Below are positions 1 through 5,182 of a stretch of 5,182 bases of DNA, in pieces; position 1 is the first letter of the stretch; every line of letters starts with the position of its first letter. The translations under genes were made by a program, and so were the position numbers. A model generated the notes under the pieces. It ran no database searches. It was not told where the DNA came from and saw nothing but the letters and a program-made list of their open reading frames with translations. Source of the stretch: JABILX01 sp041648305 (lineage in GTDB: Bacteria; Patescibacteriota; Gracilibacteria; UBA1369; LOWO2-01-FULL-3); the NCBI GenBank assembly GCA_041648305.1, contig JBAZPI010000055.1, positions 1 through 5,182 on the forward strand, in the 5' to 3' direction.

Positions 1-34
1 AATTTTTTGCTGGAAAGCAATATCTGCGTACATA

Positions 35-74
35 AATTTGTGCTAGAAAAGCACGGGCAAGTCTAGCACAGATT
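35..74 (-). terminator. Probable terminator of the efflux operon
   Basis: Immediately after the permease TAA (76-78), an inverted repeat pairs 35-47 with 62-74: 13 bp with one G-T wobble, including a perfect 9-bp core TGTGCTAGA/TCTAGCACA, around a 14-nt loop. The T-run after it on the minus strand is short (AAATTTATG), so intrinsic termination may be weak. An alternative small hairpin GTGCT/AGCAC (40-44 with 50-54) uses one of the same arms and would exclude the large stem. Confidence 0.55.
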
Positions 75-75
75 C

Positions 76-3000
76 TTAAAGTCTGTCAGCGTATTTTTTC
101 TTTTCCAAAATGAAATAAAGTATCGGGATCACAAATAGGGCGAGGAATGCTGATGCAAGTACGCCTGTGGCTAATGCGACGCCGATGCCGCGCCAGAATT
201 CGTCTGTCAAAGCGACTGGGATGGCGCCTATGATTGTCGCGACGGTTGTAAGGAGGATTGGGCGTGTTCGTGACGCAGAGGCTTCGAGAATGGCTTCTTT
301 CAAGGGCATATTGCCTTGGTGAAGGTTGCTGTTGATTTTATCTATTTTAACTATTCCTTTGCTTACTACGATTCCGGATAGGGCGACTATTCCAAGGAAT
401 GCAGAGAATGAGAAATTTTGCCCGAATAGCCAGAGGCCCGGGATTGCGCCGATGAGTCCCATTGGAACGGTGAATAATATTATTAGTGTTTGTCTGATTG
501 AGTTGAATTCAAGAATCAGCGTCATTGCTATTAAAATTACCCCAATTAACATTGCCATTCCGAGTTCGCTAAATGATCCTGTCAAGCTTTCGAAATCTCC
601 GCTGTAGTCAATTGTGTAGCCTTTTGGCAGGGGATAGTCTTTTAATTTATTTTGTATTTCTTGTGTGATTTCGATTGAGTTTGCGTCTTGCTCGACGGCC
701 GATGTTACTTGCACCGAGCGTTTTTGTTCTCTGTGGTTGATAGCTGAAAGGCTTTCTTGAAACGTGTATGTGCCGAGTTCTTTAAGCTCGATCATGTATC
801 CTTTGTGGGAAGGGATTTTTATATTTTCGATGTCTGAGATTGTGGGGGAGGTGTTGTCATATTTTAGAATTACATCTGTGTCTTTGCTGTCTAAGGTTAT
901 GGTTGTTGCGTTCGCGCCTTGTATTACGCTTCTTATGATATTTGAAACTTCGATTGTACTTAGTGAGTGTAGGGCGAGGCGGTCTCTGTCGAGTTTGAAA
1001 ACGAATTCATTTAATCCCTGAGTGAGACTGTCATCTATGTTTTTTGTACCTTTGATTTCTTTTAGGAATCCTTGGATGTCTTTTGAGATTTTTTTGAGAG
1101 TGGCCATGTCGTCGCCATTGACGTTTATCGTGACGGCTGCTCCTGATGGAGGGCCTTCCTTCATTTCGGTTACTGTGATTTTGCCTTCTAAAATGGTCGA
1201 TTTGATCTGGTTCCTGACAGCGTCTGCGATTTCATAACTTCTTCTTTCTCTGTTCTTTTCGTCAACGAGATTTACTGTGATGTTGGCGAGGTTGCTGTCC
1301 AAATTGCCTCCGATCCCGAACATGCTTTCGTGTGTTAACGCCGAGCCCTGGGCCGAACCTACTATTGTGACGAAGTTGTCTATTTCCGGGACTTCCGTTA
1401 AGAGGCGTTCTACTTTTGAGGCTAGTTTTGAGGTTTCTTCAAGTACTGTTCCTTTGGGAGTCTCTATCGAGATTATGAAATAGGGGATATCTACTGATGA
1501 GAACATTTCTGTCTGAAGCGCGCCTGAAATCGGGAGGGATATGCTTAGGACAAAGAGGAAAAGAGTGCCGCCGATAAGTACTATTCTTTTGAGTCGGCTT
1601 TCCATTAGCGATCGGAGGTGATTTATTTGGAATCTTTTTATCGCTTCAATAACCGGTTGAAGAATACTTTTTGGGGCTTCTTCGCGTGCGTGTCCGGCGG
1701 ATTTTATGAAGCTTATAGCTACTGCTGGAATCAGTACGATTGATAGCAGGAGGGAAGATATGAGGACGATTGTGATTGTAATTGGGAGGGTTCTTATGAA
1801 TTGGCCGACTATTCCGCTTAACATGAGCATTGGTACGAATGCGAATGTTGTTGTTAAAATAGATGTGATCAATGGCCATTTGTAGGTTTCGATTGCGACT
1901 GTTGCTGCGTCTGTTGAATTAAATCCTTTTGCAATGTTTATGTTGTAGGCTTCCATCATTACGATCGCTGTGTCGACGAGAATTCCGAGCGCGATTACCA
2001 TTGAGAAAAGGGTCAGGCTGTTTAGTGTTTCGCCCAGGTAAATTAAGATTGGGATTGTTACGAATAGAGTCAGAGGAACCGAGAGACTGGCGATTAGACC
2101 TTCTTTGAATCCAATGGCGAGGAAGAGGACTATTATGATGATTATGAAGGTTTCGATGCCGGCTTCCGTGAGGTTTCCCAAATCTTTTCTGATATAGCTT
2201 GCATTGTCGCTAGCGACTACCACATCTATGTTTGCCGGGATTATGTTTTTAGCTTTGAGTTCGTCGATCTTTTCTTTGCTTAGGTCGACGACGTTTAGGA
2301 TGTTTCCTCCTGTTTTTTTGTAGATTGAAATCGAGATGGCGTTTTTGGTCCAATTAGGACTAGGGCCAGAGGCAGGACCATTGGCCAAAGCAGGACTTTG
2401 TCCTGTTTGTCCCGGTTGCCAGATTCGTGATAGGGTTGATTGTTTGTCAGTTTTGAATTCGATTTTGGCTATGTCTTCGAGCGTGATTCCTTGCGTGAGG
2501 ATTATTTTTCCGAGATCTTGTAAGTTTTCGATGCGGCCTTGGAATCTAACCGAATAGGTCATTTTATCCATGTTGATTGTTCCCGCTGGCATGTCCATGT
2601 TCGAGTATTTGATCGCTGTCTCGATGTCTGTGATTGAAAGTCCGGCATTTTCAAGTTTGTTCTGATCTAGCGTTACTGAGACTTGGCTTGTTACCTTTCC
2701 GCTTATCTCTGTCTTTAAAACTCCTTGGACCGTGTCGAGCTCTGTGGCTACATTATCTGCGATTTGACTGAGGGATAGCTGTGATAATTCTCCAACTAAA
2801 GCGAAAGTTATGATTGGATAGTCAGTGAATGAAATTTCTTTTACGTTCGGGCCGATAGCCGAATCCGGTAGGTCTGAAGCTGCTTGGTCGGTTGCGTCTT
2901 TTAAGTTCGCGATGGCTTCTTTTGTGTCGACTTTCGGTTCAAATTGGACGCTTATGACCGAAACTCCGAATGTTGATGAAGACGCCCATTCTGCGATGTT

Positions 3001-3264
3001 TGAGACGCCTGCTATTTCTTTTTCAACAGGTTTGGTGACTAATTCTTCCACGTCAGATGGAGTGGCTCCAGGGAGCGCTGTCATTATGACCGCCATTGGG
3101 ATTTTCACCTCCGGCATCGATTCTTTCGGAATACTAAAGATTGAGAGAAGACCTATGATGGAAATACCAATTATCAAAATAAACGCGATCAGTTTCTTCC
3201 TTATGAAGAAGGTCCAGATGCTTTTTCGGCCTTTCTCTAAATTTTGTTGGTCAATTATGTCCAT
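76..3264 (-). CDS. RND-family efflux permease (AcrB-like inner-membrane pump subunit)
   Basis: Predicted proton-driven RND transporter of the cytoplasmic membrane. Its 1062 residues match the family's usual 1,000-1,100. The layout is the classic duplicated one: TM1 about 22-45, a large extracytoplasmic porter/docking loop 46-365, TM2-TM6 about 366-520, TM7 about 558-578, a second large loop 580-898, and TM8-TM12 about 900-1053. Family marks are the PKESMPEV stretch after TM1, the TM4 motif ALGILVDTAIVMMEA (Asp431), and RTRPILLTT in TM11, where Arg999 and Thr1006 fall on AcrB R971 and T978. Oddities: the usual TM4 Asp-Asp is Asp431-Thr432; TM10 reads VVSKGIVKIDK, with lysines 969, 973 and 976; and a Pro/Gly/Ser/Gln-rich stretch (about 283-304) interrupts the first porter half. 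The ATG lies 15 bp after the adaptor stop, so it is the second gene of the operon; no Shine-Dalgarno motif is visible. It ends in TAA. The family assignment is firm. The substrate (drug, lipid, metal or other) cannot be told. Confidence 0.96.
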   Translation of the reverse strand: MDIIDQQNLEKGRKSIWTFFIRKKLIAFILIIGISIIGLLSIFSIPKESMPEVKIPMAVIMTALPGATPSDVEELVTKPVEKEIAGVSNIAEWASSSTFGVSVISVQFEPKVDTKEAIANLKDATDQAASDLPDSAIGPNVKEISFTDYPIITFALVGELSQLSLSQIADNVATELDTVQGVLKTEISGKVTSQVSVTLDQNKLENAGLSITDIETAIKYSNMDMPAGTINMDKMTYSVRFQGRIENLQDLGKIILTQGITLEDIAKIEFKTDKQSTLSRIWQPGQTGQSPALANGPASGPSPNWTKNAISISIYKKTGGNILNVVDLSKEKIDELKAKNIIPANIDVVVASDNASYIRKDLGNLTEAGIETFIIIIIVLFLAIGFKEGLIASLSVPLTLFVTIPILIYLGETLNSLTLFSMVIALGILVDTAIVMMEAYNINIAKGFNSTDAATVAIETYKWPLITSILTTTFAFVPMLMLSGIVGQFIRTLPITITIVLISSLLLSIVLIPAVAISFIKSAGHAREEAPKSILQPVIEAIKRFQINHLRSLMESRLKRIVLIGGTLFLFVLSISLPISGALQTEMFSSVDIPYFIISIETPKGTVLEETSKLASKVERLLTEVPEIDNFVTIVGSAQGSALTHESMFGIGGNLDSNLANITVNLVDEKNRERRSYEIADAVRNQIKSTILEGKITVTEMKEGPPSGAAVTINVNGDDMATLKKISKDIQGFLKEIKGTKNIDDSLTQGLNEFVFKLDRDRLALHSLSTIEVSNIIRSVIQGANATTITLDSKDTDVILKYDNTSPTISDIENIKIPSHKGYMIELKELGTYTFQESLSAINHREQKRSVQVTSAVEQDANSIEITQEIQNKLKDYPLPKGYTIDYSGDFESLTGSFSELGMAMLIGVILIAMTLILEFNSIRQTLIILFTVPMGLIGAIPGLWLFGQNFSFSAFLGIVALSGIVVSKGIVKIDKINSNLHQGNMPLKEAILEASASRTRPILLTTVATIIGAIPVALTDEFWRGIGVALATGVLASAFLALFVIPILYFILEKKKYADRL
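2355..2408. repeat. Degenerate 18-bp tandem repeat inside the permease gene (three units)
   Basis: AGGAC recurs at 2356, 2374 and 2392, exactly 18 bp apart. Neighbouring units share about 8-10 of 18 bases. In the permease frame this codes for a six-residue periodicity of Ser/Gly-Pro steps (SPALAN, GPASGP, SPN), part of the low-complexity insertion at about residues 283-304. The period is a multiple of three, so copy changes would keep the reading frame. Confidence 0.55.
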
Positions 3265-3268
3265 TGTG

Positions 3269-3291
3269 TTTGCCGCGCGTTATTTGCCGCG
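3269..3291. repeat. 9-bp direct repeat flanking the adaptor stop codon
   Basis: TTTGCCGCG occurs at 3269-3277 and 3283-3291, a 14-bp period. On the minus strand CGCGGCAAA forms the end of the adaptor gene (with TAA following) and then recurs in the 15-bp gap before the permease ATG. It makes a small GC-rich patch in AT-richer surroundings and may be a short tandem duplication that created the spacer. Confidence 0.5.
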
Positions 3292-4668
3292 TGGGACTTT
3301 GTAAACTACTTTGTCGCCTTCCTGGAGGAAGGTTGTTGATGATGTCGCGAGGATATCTCCTTTAGCGAGTCCGCTTGTTATTTCAATTAATTCTCCGATG
3401 ATTCGGCCTGTTTCTACGGATTTCTTTGAGATGGTTTTGCCTTTGCCGTTATCGGCTATCTCGATCACTTTTACGTAATAATTTGTGTCTTCAATTGTTA
3501 CAGTTTTTAATGGGACAAAAATCGAATTTGTGTTCGGAGTAAAGACGACGTCGACGAGTGAGCCACCGAGCAGATTCGCACCTTTTTCGGGTTTGATTTC
3601 TACTATTATCTTATTGTTTAGGCTTGATAGGGTAGGGCTGATGGTTGAAATAGTGCCTGTGTAGGTTGGCTCGTTGTATGTGGCGATTTCGACTGTGTCT
3701 CCAACTTTTAGTAACGGCATTTCGTTTTCGTTTACGCTTGTAGTGATTTTCAAGTCTTCAAGATCTGAAACTGTCATTAGAAGTTGTCCGGGAGCAATTG
3801 AGTTTCCTTCAACTGCTTGGATTGAAGTTACTGTTCCATCTATTGGGGAGCGGACACTTTGTGCTTCTTTCTGGAGCTTGCTTAAGTCTGCTCCGGATTG
3901 GGCTTGAAGGAGGGTTGAGTCCAATTGAATGAATTGCATTGAATATTTTGCCTGAACACCTTCGACTGCAAGGATTGCTGACTCGAGTTGTTTTCTTGCC
4001 ATTTCGATTCCGAAGTCGATCTGATCCATTTGGGCATCATGTCCGATTTCGGCTTGCTCAAGTTGTGAATCTAATTGCTCATATGTGGGATTGTCTTCGT
4101 GGTCGGGGGGGTCTTCCATTTCGTCCAATTGGTCCTCGAGGTAATCATGCTGTTCTTCGTACAGTTCTTCGGCGCTATCTTTTGAATTGATGGCGTTTTC
4201 GAGAGATTCCTTTGCTGAATAATAACCGATCATTACTGCTTCTATGTCTTTTTGAGCTGAATAATCGGTTTTGAATTTCATTGTATCTAGCAGATCGAGA
4301 CTTTGGAGGGCTGCTTCGTAGCTAATATTCGTTGCATCTGTTGAAAGGCTGTTTCCCAGGGTGACTAAGATTTGGTTCTGTTTTACCTTGTCGCCGATTG
4401 CAACTTTTATATCCGTTATTTTGCCTGCAATCTCTGGCATTATTACTGCTGTTTTCCCTAATTCGACTTGGCCGGATTTTGTCAGAGCAAGCGTGGCTGC
4501 GGTTTTTCCTACCGTGAAGATCTCAACCTGTTTGGCTGGTGGTTCTTGAACGATAGGTTGCTCCTGTGGCTCTCCGCAGGCTACAAGGGTGAGGAGCGAA
4601 ATCGCTACAATGACTGGTATTATGCTCGGTATTGCGAGCGAATTTCTGATTTTTTTGGTTATTTGCAT
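3280..4668 (-). CDS. RND efflux adaptor lipoprotein (membrane fusion protein, HlyD/AcrA-like)
   Basis: Predicted periplasmic or extracytoplasmic adaptor for the RND pump encoded next. Residues 1-31 form a lipoprotein signal: basic K5/K6/R8, a hydrophobic core 11-29, and lipobox LVAC with Cys31 as the lipidation site. The order is then typical of the family: first lipoyl/barrel-sandwich half about 66-104 (GKITDIKVAIGDKV), long coiled-coil hairpin about 112-270, second lipoyl half about 271-302 (SPIDGTVTSIQAVEG), beta-barrel about 305-378, and membrane-proximal domain about 383-460 (GLAKGDILATS). At 462 aa it is longer than typical AcrA-type proteins (about 400), mainly because of the long hairpin. 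Its tip is the break DPPDHEDNP (186-194), almost exactly midway. The 61 residues 164-224 hold 23 Asp/Glu and no Lys/Arg, and the RLS-type motif used to bind TolC is not seen there. The chosen ATG gives a proper n-region and lies about 20 nt from the predicted transcription start. First gene of the operon. Confidence 0.94.
   Translation of the reverse strand: MQITKKIRNSLAIPSIIPVIVAISLLTLVACGEPQEQPIVQEPPAKQVEIFTVGKTAATLALTKSGQVELGKTAVIMPEIAGKITDIKVAIGDKVKQNQILVTLGNSLSTDATNISYEAALQSLDLLDTMKFKTDYSAQKDIEAVMIGYYSAKESLENAINSKDSAEELYEEQHDYLEDQLDEMEDPPDHEDNPTYEQLDSQLEQAEIGHDAQMDQIDFGIEMARKQLESAILAVEGVQAKYSMQFIQLDSTLLQAQSGADLSKLQKEAQSVRSPIDGTVTSIQAVEGNSIAPGQLLMTVSDLEDLKITTSVNENEMPLLKVGDTVEIATYNEPTYTGTISTISPTLSSLNNKIIVEIKPEKGANLLGGSLVDVVFTPNTNSIFVPLKTVTIEDTNYYVKVIEIADNGKGKTISKKSVETGRIIGELIEITSGLAKGDILATSSTTFLQEGDKVVYKVPRGK
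4105..4111. repeat. Seven-base homopolymer (C7 on the coding strand) in the adaptor gene
   Basis: A run of seven G on the plus strand reads as GAC-CCC-CCC in the adaptor, encoding Asp186-Pro187-Pro188 at the tip of the coiled-coil hairpin. A one-base slip would truncate the adaptor about midway and, through polarity, might reduce the permease. Whether the tract varies is unknown. Confidence 0.6.
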
Positions 4669-4694
4669 AGTGGTCTGTCAGGTTAAAGGGTGTA

Positions 4695-4722
4695 ATTGTA
4701 TACTTTAATATATATATGTCAA
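4695..4722 (-). promoter_or_regulatory. Sigma70-type promoter of the adaptor-permease operon
   Basis: Read on the minus strand, a perfect -35 box TTGACA (4722-4717) is followed by a 16-bp AT-rich spacer and the -10 box TACAAT (4700-4695), which matches 5 of 6 consensus bases. The predicted transcription start is near 4688, giving a leader of about 20 nt before the adaptor ATG at 4668. The spacer contains the alternating tract ATATATATAT (4708-4717). Orientation, box quality and distance to the gene all agree. The box may be partly supplied by the neighbouring insertion sequence. Confidence 0.8.
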
Positions 4723-4733
4723 GATTCATAGAA

Positions 4734-4755
4734 CTAAAAAGGCACGAGTTTTTAG
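4734..4755. promoter_or_regulatory. 7-bp dyad just upstream of the operon -35 box (possible operator or UP-like element)
   Basis: CTAAAAA (4734-4740) and TTTTTAG (4749-4755) are perfect inverted repeats around the 8-nt centre GGCACGAG. The nearer arm begins 12 bp upstream of the -35 box. The A and T tracts sit where an RNA polymerase UP element would lie, and the symmetry would also suit a dimeric regulator. No regulator gene is in the window, so the role is inference. Confidence 0.35.
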
Positions 4756-4775
4756 GTACCTGAAATGTTGATTTG

Positions 4776-4791
4776 CTGTATTTGAAAACAG
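4776..4791. promoter_or_regulatory. CTGT-N8-ACAG palindrome (LexA-box-like), function unproven
   Basis: CTGTATTTGAAAACAG has perfect CTGT/ACAG half-sites eight bases apart, the core spacing of the Escherichia coli-type SOS box. Two further central pairs (T4781-A4786 and T4782-A4785) are also symmetric. It lies between the operon promoter and the transposase start, so it could in principle affect either. A match to eight fixed bases can arise by chance in a few kilobases, and LexA sites differ between phyla. Confidence 0.2.
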
Positions 4792-4792
4792 A

Positions 4793-4840
4793 AAAAAGGG
4801 TTAAGGTTTTGAAGAATCACCAACAAAACTAACCCCTTTT
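4793..4840. terminator. Long hairpin ending 2 bp before the transposase ATG (bidirectional terminator-like)
   Basis: The left arm 4793-4811 and right arm 4824-4840 pair over about 16 positions, with one A/C mismatch and a 2-nt bulge, around the 12-nt loop AAGAATCACCAA. On the plus strand the stem ends in TTTT right before CC-ATG. On the minus strand it runs out into T6. It could terminate transcription in either direction, or hide the transposase start in read-through transcripts, as is known for end hairpins of some insertion sequences. The pairing is seen; the role is inferred. Confidence 0.55.
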
Positions 4841-4842
4841 CC

Positions 4843-5182
4843 ATGATGAAATATATACACGATACAATACAAAACACCAGCCGAAGCATTTTCAAAGGAT
4901 TAACCAGACCTCAAAAGAAAGCACTCACCGAGATAATTCGAGGACTTTTCGTAGCCGGAGAACCGATCCTGCGGAGGCTGGCTCAGAATCCGAAAAAGAG
5001 CTCAAAGAGACAGGGCGATAAATATTCCTTCCATCTCGGGAACATCTATTTGCCTGATATGGTTGATGAAATGGCGTTGAAAAGAGCAAAAGGAGAGGTC
5101 AGAAAAAATACAATCATCGCATACGATCTCACGGACATCTCAAAAGAAGCGGCGGAGAAAATGGAGAAGCTGAGATGGGTAC
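4843..5182 (+). CDS. DDE transposase, N-terminal part (probably IS4-like), cut by window end
   Basis: An open frame of 113 codons starts at a double ATG (4843 and 4846) and runs to the edge of the window without a stop. An in-frame TGA at 4810-4812 limits the start; the first ATG after it is 4843. The product is basic (for example NPKKSSKRQ at 49-57). It carries IIAYDLTDISKEAAEKMEKL at 91-110, which resembles the region around the first catalytic aspartate in IS4-type (DDE_Tnp_1) transposases, typically D-x-S-D-I-x-K followed by a small-residue and K/R-rich helix. Asp95 is the likely first catalytic residue; the later Asp and Glu lie outside the window. It would cut and join DNA at the ends of its own element. 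No Shine-Dalgarno motif precedes it; a hairpin abuts the start instead. It is transcribed divergently from the efflux operon. The family placement comes from motif recall only, and it cannot be said whether the full gene is intact. Confidence 0.75.
   Translation, partial: MMKYIHDTIQNTSRSIFKGLTRPQKKALTEIIRGLFVAGEPILRRLAQNPKKSSKRQGDKYSFHLGNIYLPDMVDEMALKRAKGEVRKNTIIAYDLTDISKEAAEKMEKLRWV

Larger units (their letters stand above)
4793..5182 (+). mobile_element. Left part of a probable insertion sequence (outer boundary uncertain)
   Basis: The transposase frame and the hairpin directly before it mark the left side of an insertion sequence. The right end is beyond the window, so terminal inverted repeats and target duplications cannot be matched and the true left edge is unknown. 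The start given here is only the outer arm of the hairpin. The real edge could lie up to about 75 bp further left, for instance near the TGTCAA at 4717-4722, where an alternating AT tract (4708-4717) meets more mixed sequence. That boundary is inference. Confidence 0.55.

Noticed and set aside
7..20. Small hairpin TTGCT-GGAA-AGCAA next to a T6 run
   Set aside because: The stem is only 5 bp, and the T run lies before rather than after the stem on the plus strand; on the minus strand it is followed by A, not T. It does not make a terminator.
2825..3304. Plus-strand open frame of 159 codons opposite the start of the permease
   Set aside because: It lies wholly antisense to the strongly supported permease and the end of the adaptor, its product resembles no family and it is rich in Ser/Met/Phe as expected of an antisense shadow.
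3939..4190. Plus-strand open frame of 83 codons opposite the adaptor coiled coil
   Set aside because: Antisense to the Asp/Glu-rich coiled-coil codons, which easily leave an open frame; no start signal or recognisable product.
4523..4729. Minus-strand open frame of 68 codons overlapping the promoter and the adaptor signal peptide
   Set aside because: It would begin upstream of the predicted transcription start and overlaps the adaptor in another frame; no family likeness.
4754..4761. 8-bp palindrome AGGTACCT
   Set aside because: Too short to be meaningful alone and it overlaps the edge of the larger dyad at 4734-4755.
4751..4842. Promoter for the transposase on the plus strand
   Set aside because: TTGATT at 4768-4773 could be a -35 box, but no convincing -10 box lies 16-18 bp downstream.

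Overview
The window holds a compact two-gene efflux operon on the minus strand and the start of a probable insertion sequence on the plus strand. Nothing in the sequence fixes the taxonomy. The standard genetic code reads cleanly, with both operon genes ending in TAA, and the base composition is moderately AT-rich. A periplasmic-adaptor-like lipoprotein is paired with an RND permease and no TolC-type outer-membrane gene is adjacent. The general sequence style of the permease (for example the PKESMPEVKIP segment after TM1) recalls pumps from Patescibacteria/CPR-type metagenomic genomes. I infer such an organism with low to moderate confidence.

Layout: 1-75 is the 3' flank of the operon and holds an inverted repeat that is probably the operon terminator. 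76-3264 (minus) is a full-length RND permease of 1062 aa. 3280-4668 (minus) is a 462-aa membrane-fusion (adaptor) lipoprotein, separated from the permease by only 15 bp. 4669-4842 is the intergenic region. It contains a strong sigma70-type promoter for the operon (perfect TTGACA, 16-bp spacer, TACAAT), a 7-bp dyad just upstream of it, a CTGT-N8-ACAG palindrome, and a long hairpin that ends two bases before the next start codon. 4843-5182 (plus) is the 5' part of a DDE transposase gene that runs off the window.

Working model: the adaptor is anchored by a lipidated Cys31 and docks onto the RND trimer, which is driven by proton flow through TM4/TM10/TM11. The lack of a TolC partner and an unusually acidic coiled-coil tip suggest that this is not a standard AcrAB-TolC machine. 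The substrate cannot be read from the sequence.

The most unusual points are the acidic, R/K-free coiled coil of the adaptor with a C7 tract at its tip; the changed proton-relay positions of the permease (Asp-Thr in TM4, Ser-Lys plus two more lysines in TM10); a Pro/Gly/Ser-rich repeat insertion in the permease porter domain; and the possibility that the insertion sequence supplies the -35 box of the operon promoter. I see no RNA gene, CRISPR array or obviously new multi-gene system.
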